Shown in pieces: positions 43,771 to 53,832 of a stretch of DNA of 64,000 nt. The DNA is from Casuarina equisetifolia. Taxonomy: Eukaryota; Streptophyta; Magnoliopsida; Fagales; Casuarinaceae. The notes beneath the pieces were generated by a model. That model had not been told where the DNA came from and ran no database searches. It was given only the letters and a program-made list of their open reading frames with translations. The DNA is taken from NCBI GenBank assembly GCA_028551475.1, contig CM052362.1, positions 11,345,354 through 11,409,353 of the forward strand, read 5' to 3'. Position numbers and translations under genes: made by a program. The first letter of the stretch is position 1. Every line of letters starts with the position of its first letter.

Positions 43771-44752
43771 ATTAAACTAAACTATTAACATGCAATTTGA
43801 AACACTATTGATCGGATAGTTGCTTTAGTCTTCATAAATATTTCAATGTTATTGCTTCCTGTATACCTTAATTGGAGACACCAATTCTAAATAGTTTTCA
43901 CATTCATGGTCTGACTTCAAATCAAAATAAGATATTAATTTCATAACCGATTCTAAAGGAGTCTCTCTCAGAAAATGGAGTGAAGAACTTAGGTAACCAA
44001 TGTCTTGTCTTTGAGTGAAACATTTTGCCTACAAACTTGGACTTTTATTTGTTCAACACTCTAAGCTTGAAACAAACCATGCATATCATAATTCACCTAG
44101 CTTAAGCTTACTCTCAGTAGGTCATTTATCATTTTTCAAATATCTGAGCGGCCATGTGCAGTGACGACAGTGTCTGGGGGACCTCATTTCTGAATCTTCA
44201 TTCACTTGACTTAATTTATGACTGAAGAGTAATGACTAGCGCTTTGTCCTATTGTTTCTGTTCAAGGATATGTCAGAACCTAAGAGTTAAATCACCCGGG
44301 CACGAGGGACCACACTCGACATGACAAACAGCAAGAAAAGAACCTATAACCTTCCTCCTGACCAGCACGAAGAACACAAAGGATCTGCTAAGATACGCCA
44401 TGGAAACTATCTTATTCAAGTTTCCCAGCGTTTTCCTCATATCCAATCAAATAATGAAATCATGCCTAGTACTGAAAGAAACTCTGTATAGTTTCTTGGT
44501 CACGGACTGATGATTCCATAAAGCGGGAAAAACAAACGACAGCAGTTGAGATAAGAAAGCCGACATAAGCTTCTACCAATTGCCATGCGAAAAAAAAGAA
44601 AAATGAAAAAAATGCGGTAGCTGCTTTCTTGCAGCCTCTGATTGACGTTGAATATGACCACGACTCTCCAAAACATAAAAGTAAAGTAGAAACCATGGGA
44701 GTGAACTCCAACTGGAACGCTGGAACAGACTGCTTGTTATCGTATGTGGGAG

Positions 44753-44772
44753 AGAGAGAGAGAGAGAGAGAA
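44753..44772. repeat. (GA)n tract downstream of IDD gene 2
   Basis: About ten GA steps, visible directly. One of several GA/CT tracts that cluster around the IDD pair. Confidence 0.85.
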
Positions 44773-45309
44773 TTGAACATAAAGTGAGTCAACGAGATGA
44801 AGGATTACGAGGGGAAAGAAAGTTTAGAAAGCTTTCTGTGGAATGTCAACAGGGAGCCTTGAAATGCAGCCATTCCTCTCTTCTCAGTGCATTAGAGCTA
44901 GTTAGGTATTAGGTGGCCTAACAAATTCTTCTGAATATAATAAAGAACTCAGAGAACATTTTTCCTTTTCTCTCTCTCTCTTGTTGATGAATACATCAAC
45001 ATCTCTCTCTCTCTCTATGTCAGAATACGATATAATTAATTGAACATAAGAATCGGACAAACAAGAAATAAAATTTGCGCTTGTCGATTCTGCTGGAATG
45101 TAGTCAGCATGTGAAGATTCTCCAAGACCGAGGATAGGTGTCCTCATATTTTGACATTCTACAGAACATGGCCTACGTCATATTCCTGCTTTTCATTTTC
45201 TGGGCATCCGAAACAAACTTGCACGCGAGAGCTATGAAAATTCCATGCAAAGTAACTCAGTAATTACTTGCATAGGCTCGGAATGATTAAGATACATGGA
45301 GTCGACAAG

Positions 45310-45395
45310 CGGCTGGGAGCAAGCACTGCCTAAGAGCTCTTAATTCCAAGTTCAACACTGAGTACATACACGATTGGGTGACATACACGAACATT
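45310..45395 (+). mobile_element. tRNA-like SINE copy downstream of IDD gene 2
   Basis: CGGCTGGGAGCAAGCACTGCC followed by AAGAGCTCTTAATTCCAAGTTCAACACTGAG carries the B-box match GTTCAACAC. The 3' part and tail are diverged. It lies about 330 bp beyond the stop codon of gene 2. Confidence 0.45.
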
Positions 45396-45725
45396 ATCTT
45401 TTCTTACGCTTCATTGAGGCTAAAGTATACTGTGGCTCGAGGGATCTCTTTCTTTATCACTTCTAAGATAACGAGACAAGAAAAAAACTACAACAGTTCG
45501 AAACAAATATAACAACTGAGATTGGATCCATCCGTTCTATTTAAAACAAATATAAAAGGACAAAGGAAGACGGAAGAAAGGTGAAAGTAAGTAATAAGGC
45601 ATGCATTGCATCTTCAGTCATGGAACCCTCTCAGGGTCAGAAGGAGAAAAGGTCGTGATATCTCTTCTCCTACAAATCAAAGAACACGAAAGAGGAATGG
45701 GGTTACTTTTTTTTCTTCTCTATGT

Positions 45726-47834
45726 TTATTGAAATGTCGTGCCTGCGAATGGTTGATTTGCATCTGCTGTCTTTGAATCTGGTTCCAAAGAGCTCATACT
45801 GAGAGCATGTTGCTGTTCTCTGTGAGAATACCCGCCGCCCATGTTCCTTACCATCCCTCCCACACCCAAAAAATCTAAAGTTAACTTATCAGACCGTCCA
45901 AAACTCGCAGCCAGGTTTTCGTGCAACTTAGCCTCATTCCCGCTGCTGAAGTCTCTGCTAGTATGGCGCTGTTCCATTGTGATCCCGCTGCCACTGAACC
46001 CATCAAAGCTGTTATCCTGTCCATGACCACCTCCGAACATGGAAGAGTTTACGTTGGCAAACGAATTCATTAGCCCTTGAAGATTGCTTACATTTTCCAT
46101 CTGTGATGTTAGGCTTTCTCCGCCATTACCACCGCCAAAACTGAAGCCGAAGTTCAACATCGGATTTTGCTTATCAGATGCAGGAGCACCAGATGGCGAA
46201 CTCACTACACCTCTTAACAAGGAAGAATTGTTATTGCTTGTAGTGGATCCGATCTGGGCAGCTTTCTGAAGCAATGCAGTTGCGGACATATGCGAAGCAA
46301 TGTTTTCTGGATGCATTGAACTACTGTAGAGAGAAGATACACCGCCGCCCACATGATCGTTCATGCTACCAGAGAAGAGTGTTGTCCCTTGGCCGCCACC
46401 ATTGCTATTGTTAAGCTGATCTGTAGTTAGTAAACCTGAAGATGATAAACTGGTGCCAGTGATATGGACATTGTCACCACCACTTATACCACCCGTTGAG
46501 CCGCTGTTGTTAGAAAAGAAGCTAATGTTAAAGAGATTGGAAGCTGATGAGGTATTACTGCCATTGCTTTGAAGCTCAGGAAGTTGCATAATTCCATGCA
46601 TTGTCTTGTTTGGAAAGCCTTGGTTTGCGTCCGCCATGAACAATGCAGGTGAACTTATTTGTTGCGGAGGCTGTCCAAACGAAGAAGTATTTGATGGAGG
46701 AAGGAGGTGATCAAATTTTGTGGCCCCGCTACCACCCAGCCGCAACGCATTACTTGATAGCTGGTTCTGATTTTGCAGTGGGGGAATCTGGGAGCCCCCT
46801 TGTGTTAGGCCTAGGTTCATGTGGTTGTTTCGGAAAAGACTGTTGCCCATGGTATTTAAGCTGGTAGGATGCCTCGCACTCTCCTGAGCCAGTGCGTCAC
46901 AGAAGGCCCTGTGAGTTATAAAACTGTCCCGCCTGCAACAATTTCAAACAAAATAGAGTTAGTTGATAACTTCTGATAGACTTTAGCATGTATAAGAAGA
47001 ATATGAATAGCAACTAAGAATGGCTCTTGAACACATCGCTGTGAAAAATTGTGCTCCAATAAACAAATTTGTGCTTATTTTGAAATTTCTTGAATGCAGT
47101 GGAGAAACATTGTTTTCTTCAAAAGTGTTAAGACAAGAAATATCGAACAAGACCTTTCCAAACAACACAGAAAGGTCCAAACATGCCAGAACTAAGGGAG
47201 TGCATATCGAGGATTTGTGTCATTTCTTAGACACGAACAATGAGAAAGGAGATGGGAAAGGTGAAGGTGAAATTGTGCCTTTTTACCAAGATCAGTGGGT
47301 CGGAAATTATAGGTGTAGCAGTGATTTCAATTTCATACGAGGAAGATTTAATTTTTTTTTTAAAAAAAAAAAAAAAGCTACTTTTGAGATCTATTCTATA
47401 TAATTGTACGGATAAATTGACCTCAAACAACTGAGTTATCTTTCATTTAAATTTCAGTCAACAACATGGAAAGCGCGGCCAAAAGAGAGGAAAAATAAAG
47501 CTCAGATGGGCCATAGAGTTTTTTACTGTTACTGAGAACTGTTGAGGATTGACTACTGCGGAGCTAAGTTCCTTTTCAAATCTCCCAAGAGTGGCTCTCA
47601 AATCGATGCAAAAGATACTCAATCTTCAAGTGTGAAGGTAAGAAAATGAAACGGAGGGAAAGGATACATTGTGGATCCCATCTCTGGGACTAACATTCAC
47701 TAAATCCCCACCAAAACCATCTATTTTCAACTGAAGAAATGACTCCATAACCATAAAAATCACCAACAAAACTGGAGTCTTAGTCCTGCTCAAATCAACG
47801 GAGACTTATACTATTCTGCGGTGTAAGAACGAGA

Positions 47835-47876
<42 letters not shown>

Positions 47877-49257
47877 CTATGACCCACGGCCCTGTTGTTT
47901 TCATGGGAAGGAGATCAGCCTGAATCCAAGTAGCCAACCCGGAAGAGAACAAAACCACTAAGTTACCCAATTCATATGAAAGCAAATGCAGCGATAATAT
48001 GCTTTCCAACATTGTTTTGTTGCACGTGAATGAGAGAAAAGAGAATGGCGGTGTTTTCGAGGGAGAAAGATATTTCCTTGTTTTTTCTTCACAGAATTCT
48101 TTTTTTCATTTCGCTTTTGTGAGTCGCAGACAATGGCAGCCTCACAGATTACTCACGTGGAAGCAGTCCTCCTGCCATAGCCTCTACAAAACATACTCTG
48201 AAAGAAAGATGCCTAAACATTCTGTCGCCTTTCTATCATTGATTCTATTCAATAGACTTTTGAGAAGCCGAGCCTAGATCCTTTGTGGATAGCTTCAAAA
48301 AAAGGAAACTAGAATAGCTTTCATGATCCTTCCTCTCCCATCTTTACATTCTAAGAACAGTAGTGTACATATCCCAGAACCCATTTGCACCATTTTAAGT
48401 AATATGAACGATAAATATTTGGTGAGTAATAGCAAGGTGGATAAAGGTAATTCAATTACCTAGAGAAGAGAGTGCCACAGTCGCATCGATATTCTCTGGT
48501 GCCACAAGTCTTGGAATGGGCCTTCCAATCAGACTGCACGGCATACCTCTTGGAGCACTTCTCACACTTCCACTTCTTCTCGCCGTGCTTTCGAGAGTAG
48601 TGCTTTTTGATGCCGGTGAGGTCGCCGAGAGCCCTGGAAGGGTCGTGGTGGACGCATGTGGGCTCGGGACACAGATAGACCTTCCGTTTTGGTTCCTTTT
48701 TAGACTTTTGCTTCAGCTTCCAAGGCAGGTTGTGTCCTCTCCTGTGAAGCTGTAAATTTTGCTCCCTTTGGAACCCTTTATTACATACTTCACAAATGAA
48801 CCTGTTTGTTGCCATTAGGGTCTTGGGAGATAGTGCAATCACCTCCGCATCTGGATCTGTCATCGGAAAATGACAAACAATAAACTATTAGGAAATTCAT
48901 ATATCAAAAACAAGAACAGAATACCAACAGGGAGATTACCCAACTTATAGATTCTTATTGCGAACTTCAAAATTAAATTGGAAGATTTCACGGGAAAATG
49001 AAATTGAAGATAGTATATGAATCCCTAGAGAAAATCCAGTGTTAGGGTTTTCCTATCAAAACTGTTTGAGCGAGAAAACCAACAGTGGATCTAAAGAGAT
49101 ACTTGCTTGGGTTTCCAGGTTGGTTCCTCCGCTTCTTTTGAGGAGCTGTAGAGGGAGCGCTTGAGGAAGTGATGGTAGAAGAAGCTTGCTGTGCTGTCTG
49201 GCCTTGATTCTCGTCCTTGGTTCCAAAAAACAAGGTGGATGACGAAGAGGCGGCCAT
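45726..49257 (-). CDS. IDD: BIRD/IDD C2H2 zinc-finger transcription factor (IDD4/IDD5-like), gene 2
   Basis: The minus-strand coding sequence joins 49257-49107, 48856-48460 and 46932-45726, giving 584 aa. Exons 1 and 2 have exactly the lengths of gene 1, so the four zinc fingers fall at the same residues (C72-H92, C113-H141, C148-C168, C175-C194). The start MAASSSSTLFFGTKDENQ has A at -3. The upstream in-frame codon at 49344 is GTG and was rejected as a start. The basic QKKRRNQPG lies at 40-48. The C-terminus carries MSATALLQKAAQIG (from 398) and LTLDFLGVGG (from about 533), with Arg of the usual TRDFLG changed to Leu. ZF-region differences from gene 1 are few (KSKKE for KTTKE, CEKC for CDKC), while C-termini have drifted. 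The stop TAA lies within an AATAAA. Predicted role: nuclear regulator with GRAS partners. Confidence 0.95.
47831..47874. repeat. (GA)n microsatellite in intron 2 of IDD gene 2
   Basis: About 20 GA steps (CT on the gene strand), visible directly. The matching region of gene 1 intron 2 has shorter CT tracts near 37410-37435, suggesting that a common CT tract expanded. Confidence 0.9.
47920..48175 (-). promoter_or_regulatory. Conserved non-coding blocks in intron 2 of IDD gene 2
   Basis: On the gene strand, in order: CCACGTGAGTAATCTGTG (about 48163), CCTCGAAAACACCGCCATTCT (about 48065), a TTCACGTGCAAC G-box-like core (about 48030), and TTTTGTTCTCTTCCGGGTTGGCTA (about 47957). Order and rough spacing match gene 1 intron 2. 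A shared enhancer-like intronic element is inferred. Confidence 0.5.
48857..49106 (-). other. Intron 1 of IDD gene 2, GC-AG type
   Basis: Exon 1 ends GGAAACCCAA and the intron begins GCAAGTATCT. It ends TTCCGATGACAG before ATCCAGATGCGGAGG. The GC donor gives GNPNPDAEVIALSPK, the canonical family sequence; a GT donor four bases on would break the frame. Length is 250 bp. The donor decamer is nearly identical to that of gene 1. Confidence 0.9.
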
Positions 49258-49601
49258 CTTGAAGCAAAATATATGTGTAGCTGCTGTTCTTGCTCTTTCT
49301 TCCAAATAAAGCGAATCTGGAAGACTAGAATTATCACAGCCCACAAAGAATTTGAGCTCTTCTGCAAATCTTGCGTTCTAGGATATGCCAAACATGTAAA
49401 TTTAGTACAGAAAAGAAAGAAGAAAAGAAAAGAAAAAGTAGTATCCAACCTTGTATGGCGGATTTACCTCCTGATCTGCGGCTCCCCTTGAACTTCAGCT
49501 ATCCACAAAGAACCAACAAGAAAGTATCTAAGGGAGACAGCTACAATCCGCAAATGAAGAGAAGAAAACAATCAATCTGAAGACCTATCTTCAACTTGTT
49601 G

Positions 49602-49613
49602 TTTATTTAAAGG
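49602..49613 (-). promoter_or_regulatory. Weak TATA-like element of IDD gene 2
   Basis: On the gene strand CCTTTAAATAAA lies about 345 bp upstream of the start codon, a distance similar to that of the TATA box of gene 1. The match is weak and no transcript supports it. Confidence 0.25.
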
Positions 49614-49701
49614 ATAAACTTGCTTCGGTCACTTTTGTAATCAGTCATCTACATGACATACAGTACATCCATATGCATACCCATCTCTTCCTGCATACCC
49701 A

Positions 49702-49705
<4 letters not shown>

Positions 49706-49742
<37 letters not shown>
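49706..49742. repeat. (CT)n microsatellite upstream of IDD gene 2
   Basis: About 18 CT steps, visible directly, 450 bp upstream of the start codon. It mirrors the GA tract upstream of gene 1. Confidence 0.9.
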
Positions 49743-49746
<4 letters not shown>

Positions 49747-51539
49747 GGTGCTGCCGATATTTCTCGCTCTTTTTTGTCGTTAAAAAACAAAACAATAGGT
49801 GTTGGTATCACTATTCATGCATTTCTCACGCAGCTTATGTGTCGTTATGCGGCGATGTTTTGGGGCCACTAACCGGTAGGCGTCATCCTCCCCGTCTCTC
49901 CTTCTCTGAATTCGTATCTTCTTGCTAGTATCGGGACAAGCCTGTCCTCCGTCACTCTTCCTTCCAATCCGTGGCCTCCATATATCGATTACCTTTTACC
50001 CTCTAAAACAAGCACTATTTATCATATGCCTCCATTGTTTCTGAGCTTCTTCAAAAATAATCCTCGTATGTCACGGCCATGCTTCTTCCAAACTGCTAGA
50101 AATTTGTTTTTGAACACATATGGTGCTATTTCCCTTAGCTTATTAATTATTGTCCTTAGAAGGTGCTTGTTCTCAACCTGTTATTTCCCTTTTGGTAGAA
50201 GGAACAGTTTCAGATGCCAAAACGTATATGGATATGTGAATAATGCTCATACAACCACTGCTGAAACATATGGAAGGTCATTATTTCTCTTCACAGTTAC
50301 AGTCATTTTCATGTCTCAACAATACCGTCATTTCCTATATTAGGAAAAAGGTTGTCTGTTGTAGCTGCCAGTTTGTGGCTGCTATGGTTTATCCCCGTCA
50401 GGGAAGAAGATATAGTGTTCGATGTTAACCAAACACGATTGTGGTAGTCTCAAGTCATGGGCACAGAGCCCTTGGATTCTCTCTGAAAACAGCACAAGAC
50501 AGCACAAGTAATTAAGTGAGAAGGCGTACGGAGGGTTTTTTATTCGTTGTAGGAACAGCCCAAGTGTTTTGTCCAAGGACTATGCCAGTTACTCTCTTTC
50601 TTATCCTTTACTCGTGACTACCTAATTAAAGCGAAGACTTATGTTCTCTCATTCTTTGCTTTAATTTATTTGGGTTAATAGAAATAATTTTTTTAATAAG
50701 GAATGGGGGTTTAGAAGTTTCGAAACCTAACTTTTCATGTACTAAAGCCCCTAAATATCATTGAGCTGCCAGGGCCGGATGTTAATGGAAATAATTCAAA
50801 CTGTTGAGATCATAAACTGAAATCTAGAAGATATATTTTATAACATAAATTTGAGGAATCTTAGAAAATGAGATTCTTGAAAAGAAAATTTGTCTATTTT
50901 GCAAGGAAAACACGATTCTTCGTCAGAAGGTTGATGAAGAAATTGAAAATTCCTCATATCTCCGATTATCATATAAGTAGAAAAGGGAAGTTACAACTCA
51001 TCAAGGGCACATGAGGCAGCATAGGAATTTAAAATTTGCTTCCTTCGACAAAAAGTTTATACTTAAAAAGTGTTGGTCAATTCCAAGCTAAATGGTTAAT
51101 AGCAGGCGTCAACTAATTCCCAAAAAGCTTCAAGATTAATTCAAAAACTATTTCCCCGCCAAGGGAAGATGAATTTTTCAGGGTAAAAGACTGACAATGA
51201 CTATCAACCAGCACGAGAACACATGCACGTTCTTTAACAAGAGAGGTACGATTTGGAAATGGGTCACTTGTGACTCTATTTTGTTGTTTACTAAATTTGT
51301 GTCAATCATTGCTAAAGAGAAGAGGTTGCTGCTAATAAGCTGCTATTTTGAGGAGCTTCTTGGTACGTTCTTTCATTAAGTAAATATAATTAATGAAAAA
51401 AACACCAACAACAATTAATATTGATACACGGTCTGCTAGTATTGAAGTTCAAGTAAGATTAAGATGGTTGGGAGTGTATTAATCCAAGGCATTGTATCAA
51501 CTATGTTCAACTCAGGAGTTAACTTAGGAGAAATTATGG

Positions 51540-51625
51540 GCAAGCATGTGATTCAATTGCTATTTGGAGTCAAAGAGGTCTCAAGTTCAACACTCAAAAG
51601 TTAAGTTGAGACCAATATGTCAGTG
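51540..51625 (+). mobile_element. tRNA-like SINE copy
   Basis: GCAAGCATGTGATTCAATTGC then GAGTCAAAGAGGTCTCAAGTTCAACACTCAAAAG (B-box GTTCAACAC). The GAGGTCTCAAGTTCAAC part is very close to the tRNA T-arm pattern. The tail is unclear. Confidence 0.5.
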
Positions 51626-52149
51626 GAAAAGTTATTAACTTCTAACCTAAGTCTTTCAAATTCCTGCACCCTTATTACAAAGAAAAAAAGAAGTAAACCT
51701 CATAGAGAAGCTATCTTCACCAATAATATGCTTTTGAACAAAGGGAAGGCCATGGGACAAGTTTCTTCGTGTACAGGTACCTGCTACAGCCCTAGCAGCA
51801 ACAACAATTTGGTACGAAAGGCTGCAACATGCTTTACTTGTATGCTGTTTGCTTTGCGCGCTTGATTCATACCGTCCAGTACGAACTTGAATGAGAATAT
51901 GAATAGGTATCCTATTTGAAGTCATATTGTTGAGAGTTTATTCTAATAACCATCCGCAATAAGGATCGAATTAGTTTGTGACCTCAATTCCTTTTCAGTA
52001 CCAATTTCGCTGCAAGATCTTATCTTTTTTTTTTTTCTTCTTTGCAGGTGCATTTTTTATATTACAAGACGTGCATACTAATAATAAAATAATATAGAAT
52101 CTTTTTCGTGAGAAAAGCATTTCCTATATGAAGAACATTCAAGCAATAA

Positions 52150-52295
52150 AACAATAAAACAATTGAGAATAAAATATATTAGAAGGCCTAAAAACCTAAT
52201 TCAAAAATTAACTTAAGAGTTAGAAGGGCAATTTTTTCATTTTAACCTTCATAATAAAGAATTATATACTTAATATGAGACTTTTGTTTTACATA
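52150..52295. repeat. Dispersed repeat fragment related to 58000-58240
   Basis: AATTCAAAAATTAACTTAAGAGTT...ATTTTAACCTTCATAATAAAGAATTATATACTTAATATGAGAC resembles AATCCAAAAATTAACTCATAA...TATATTTCTTTAATACGAGAC at 58155-58235. This suggests one short, non-coding repeat family. Confidence 0.4.
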
Positions 52296-52394
52296 TAAGA
52301 TAAAGACTACTAAACAAACCTTATTTTCTCTTCATGTTATCCACAAGAAAATTACTAAAATTTCATATAACCATTTATATGGTAGGCATGTATG

Positions 52395-52456
52395 CACATA
52401 CACATACACATAAACATACAAATATAGATATGTGTTTATGTATGTATGTCTATGTG
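52395..52456. repeat. CA/TG-rich inverted repeat (hairpin)
   Basis: Arm 1 (52395-52420, CACATACACATACACATAAA..) pairs with arm 2 (52431-52456, ..TTTATGTATGTATGTCTATG) with one mismatch and a small bulge, leaving a 10-base AT loop. The arms are low-complexity, so a simple-repeat origin is likely. Confidence 0.6.
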
Positions 52457-52879
52457 ATTATTGTTATGTTTATATGTAAAGTTCTGTACGTACGGGTGAG
52501 AAAGAGCTCTAGATGAATGAATAAGAGAACAGGAGAAGGTAAAAAGAAAAAGAAATCAAACAATAGGAATACATCCAACAAGCACTTTTATGAAAATTTG
52601 TTCCTTGCATTGAGATTTAAGCTTTCTTTTGTTGTCACCTACAAAGGAACCTTCATCTGGTTGCTTTTTTACTCATCATGTAAGTTTCCTCAGCCCCTTT
52701 AGGACGGTTTCATCAGGATAAAGACAACCTTGTTGGTTTGTGGAAGCCCAAATTCTTTGGTATTTCCTTTGTCAACTTCACTGACTCAGTCATGTAACTG
52801 TAATCACCCTTTTATTCCGTTTACGTTAAAGGTACATCTCAGCAATACATGGGGGCCAGAGGAATTCAATTTGTCTAAA

Positions 52880-52960
52880 TTGAAGTAACGATCAAACTTA
52901 CGTGCGGTGCACAGTGGGACCCATCCCACGAAGTGGTGGGGCCACAGCGAGAGACAATCT
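52880..52960. promoter_or_regulatory. GC-richer patch with TCP-type sites
   Basis: GTGCACAGTGGGACCCATCCCAC and GTGGTGGGGCCAC lie together. GTGGGACC matches the plant TCP class site GTGGGNCC. No gene is seen next to it in this window, so a regulatory role is speculative. Confidence 0.3.
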
Positions 52961-53397
52961 GACGGACGGGATTTTGCGAAGCTGTTGTTTTCGTTTACAA
53001 ACAACTTGATTCTTGGGTAACCATCAGATCCAGCTATGTGGCACTGACCCCTCAATAATAGCGGTTGATAATTGTCAACATGGCTGTCATGACAGTAGAG
53101 CCAGTCAGGTAGGGCCGAGACGAGGATCTGCAGTTCATATCTTGTTCTAATGGTTATTTTGAAATCACATTCGATGTCTGAATTGCGATTCTAAGCTTTT
53201 GTTGAAAGTGAATGAAGAGCAATGGTCCTGGCGCAGTACCTTCAATGAAGCCCTCTCCATAAGAGGAGATGCTTAACAAGACTCGAAGGAAAAGGAAAGG
53301 TCCACTAGACCTTTTGGACCGTTCACACGAATCCCTCAAGACCTTATTGTCAATTCGTAATTATAGTCAAAGGAAACAAATTGTCCAAAGTAATATG

Positions 53398-53510
53398 TTG
53401 ATCACCCATTAGTTTGATGATAAACTATGACTTAAGACTTCTTGATCCTAAGTTTGATGTCCGGATAAATGAAGTTGGATGTGTACATTGAAAAAATGAA
53501 TAGATCTTGA
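53398..53510 (+). mobile_element. tRNA-like SINE copy in 322-bp unit 1
   Basis: CACCCATTAGTTTGATGATAAAC, then GACTTAAGACTTCTTGATCCTAAGTTTGATGTCC, then GGATGTGTACATTGAAAAAATG. The B-box is changed (GTTTGATGTC). The order and tail agree with the family. Confidence 0.45.
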
Positions 53511-53717
53511 AGTTAAAAATAAAAATAAAAAATAAAAAATAAATTTTCTAGAGTAATTTTAAACTCATCCTCTCCTAGACCATGATGCCAAAGAGAACAT
53601 TACTAGGATTTCACGACCTAGAATCCCTAGACCTTTTGGACCATTTCCAAGAATCTCTTACAACCAAATTGTCAATTGATTTTGTTAATTGAAAAGAAAC
53701 AAGTTGTCTAAAGTAAT

Positions 53718-53832
53718 ATGTCAATTACTTATTAGTTCAACAGTAAGTTAGTAAGGCTTAGAACCAAGTTTTATACTTGACATCCAAATGTGTGGATTTA
53801 GATGCATATATTAAAAAGAGAAAACATGTCTA
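53718..53832 (+). mobile_element. tRNA-like SINE copy in 322-bp unit 2
   Basis: Duplicate of the SINE at 53398: TTACTTATTAGTTCAACAGTAAG, then ACTTGACATCCAAATGTGTGGATTTAGATGCATATATTAAAAAG. It moved with the tandem duplication. Confidence 0.45.

Larger units (their letters stand above)
39499..45725. other. Convergent spacer between the two IDD genes
   Basis: The spacer holds the 3' untranslated regions of both genes, whose poly-A sites are not identifiable. It also has SINE-like copies (about 39945-40075, 40150-40265 inverted, 43680-43765, 45310-45395), a 239-bp tandem duplication (42376-42850), GA tracts near 44753 and 45001, and a minus-strand open frame at 43231-43587. No gene with family support lies between the pair. 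Confidence 0.55.
46933..48459 (-). other. Intron 2 of IDD gene 2
   Basis: The donor TTCTCTAG/GTAATT and acceptor TTGCAG/GCGGGACAG give the family junction FSRRDSF. At 1527 bp it is close in length to that of gene 1. It includes a long (GA)n tract (47831-47874), a T10A14 run near 47350-47376, and blocks shared with gene 1 intron 2 (47900-48190). Confidence 0.92.
49745..52380. other. Upstream intergenic region of IDD gene 2
   Basis: No supported gene. Frames up to 105 codons exist on the plus strand (50026-50343), but without family features. A SINE copy lies at 51540-51625 and a dispersed repeat at 52150-52295. Composition becomes AT-rich past 50.6 kb. Confidence 0.4.

Noticed and set aside
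44466-44792. A 108-codon hydrophobic minus-strand frame
   Set aside because: It is driven by a GA/CT tract and poly-A/T runs (SLSLSLS, FFFFF) and has no family features.
45841-46269. Plus-strand frames opposite exon 3 of IDD gene 2
   Set aside because: These are shadows of the minus-strand IDD exon.
49258-49344. An N-terminal extension of IDD gene 2 starting at 49344
   Set aside because: The codon at 49344 is GTG, not ATG. The ATG at 49257 has a good context and gives the family N-terminus MAASSSS, matching gene 1.
49056-49448. A 130-codon frame overlapping the start of IDD gene 2 out of frame
   Set aside because: It starts at TTG and is low-complexity; it is the shadow of exon 1 and the leader in another frame.
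50026-50343. A 105-codon plus-strand frame upstream of IDD gene 2
   Set aside because: No recognised motif, a Phe/Ser-rich composition typical of chance frames, and no splice support.
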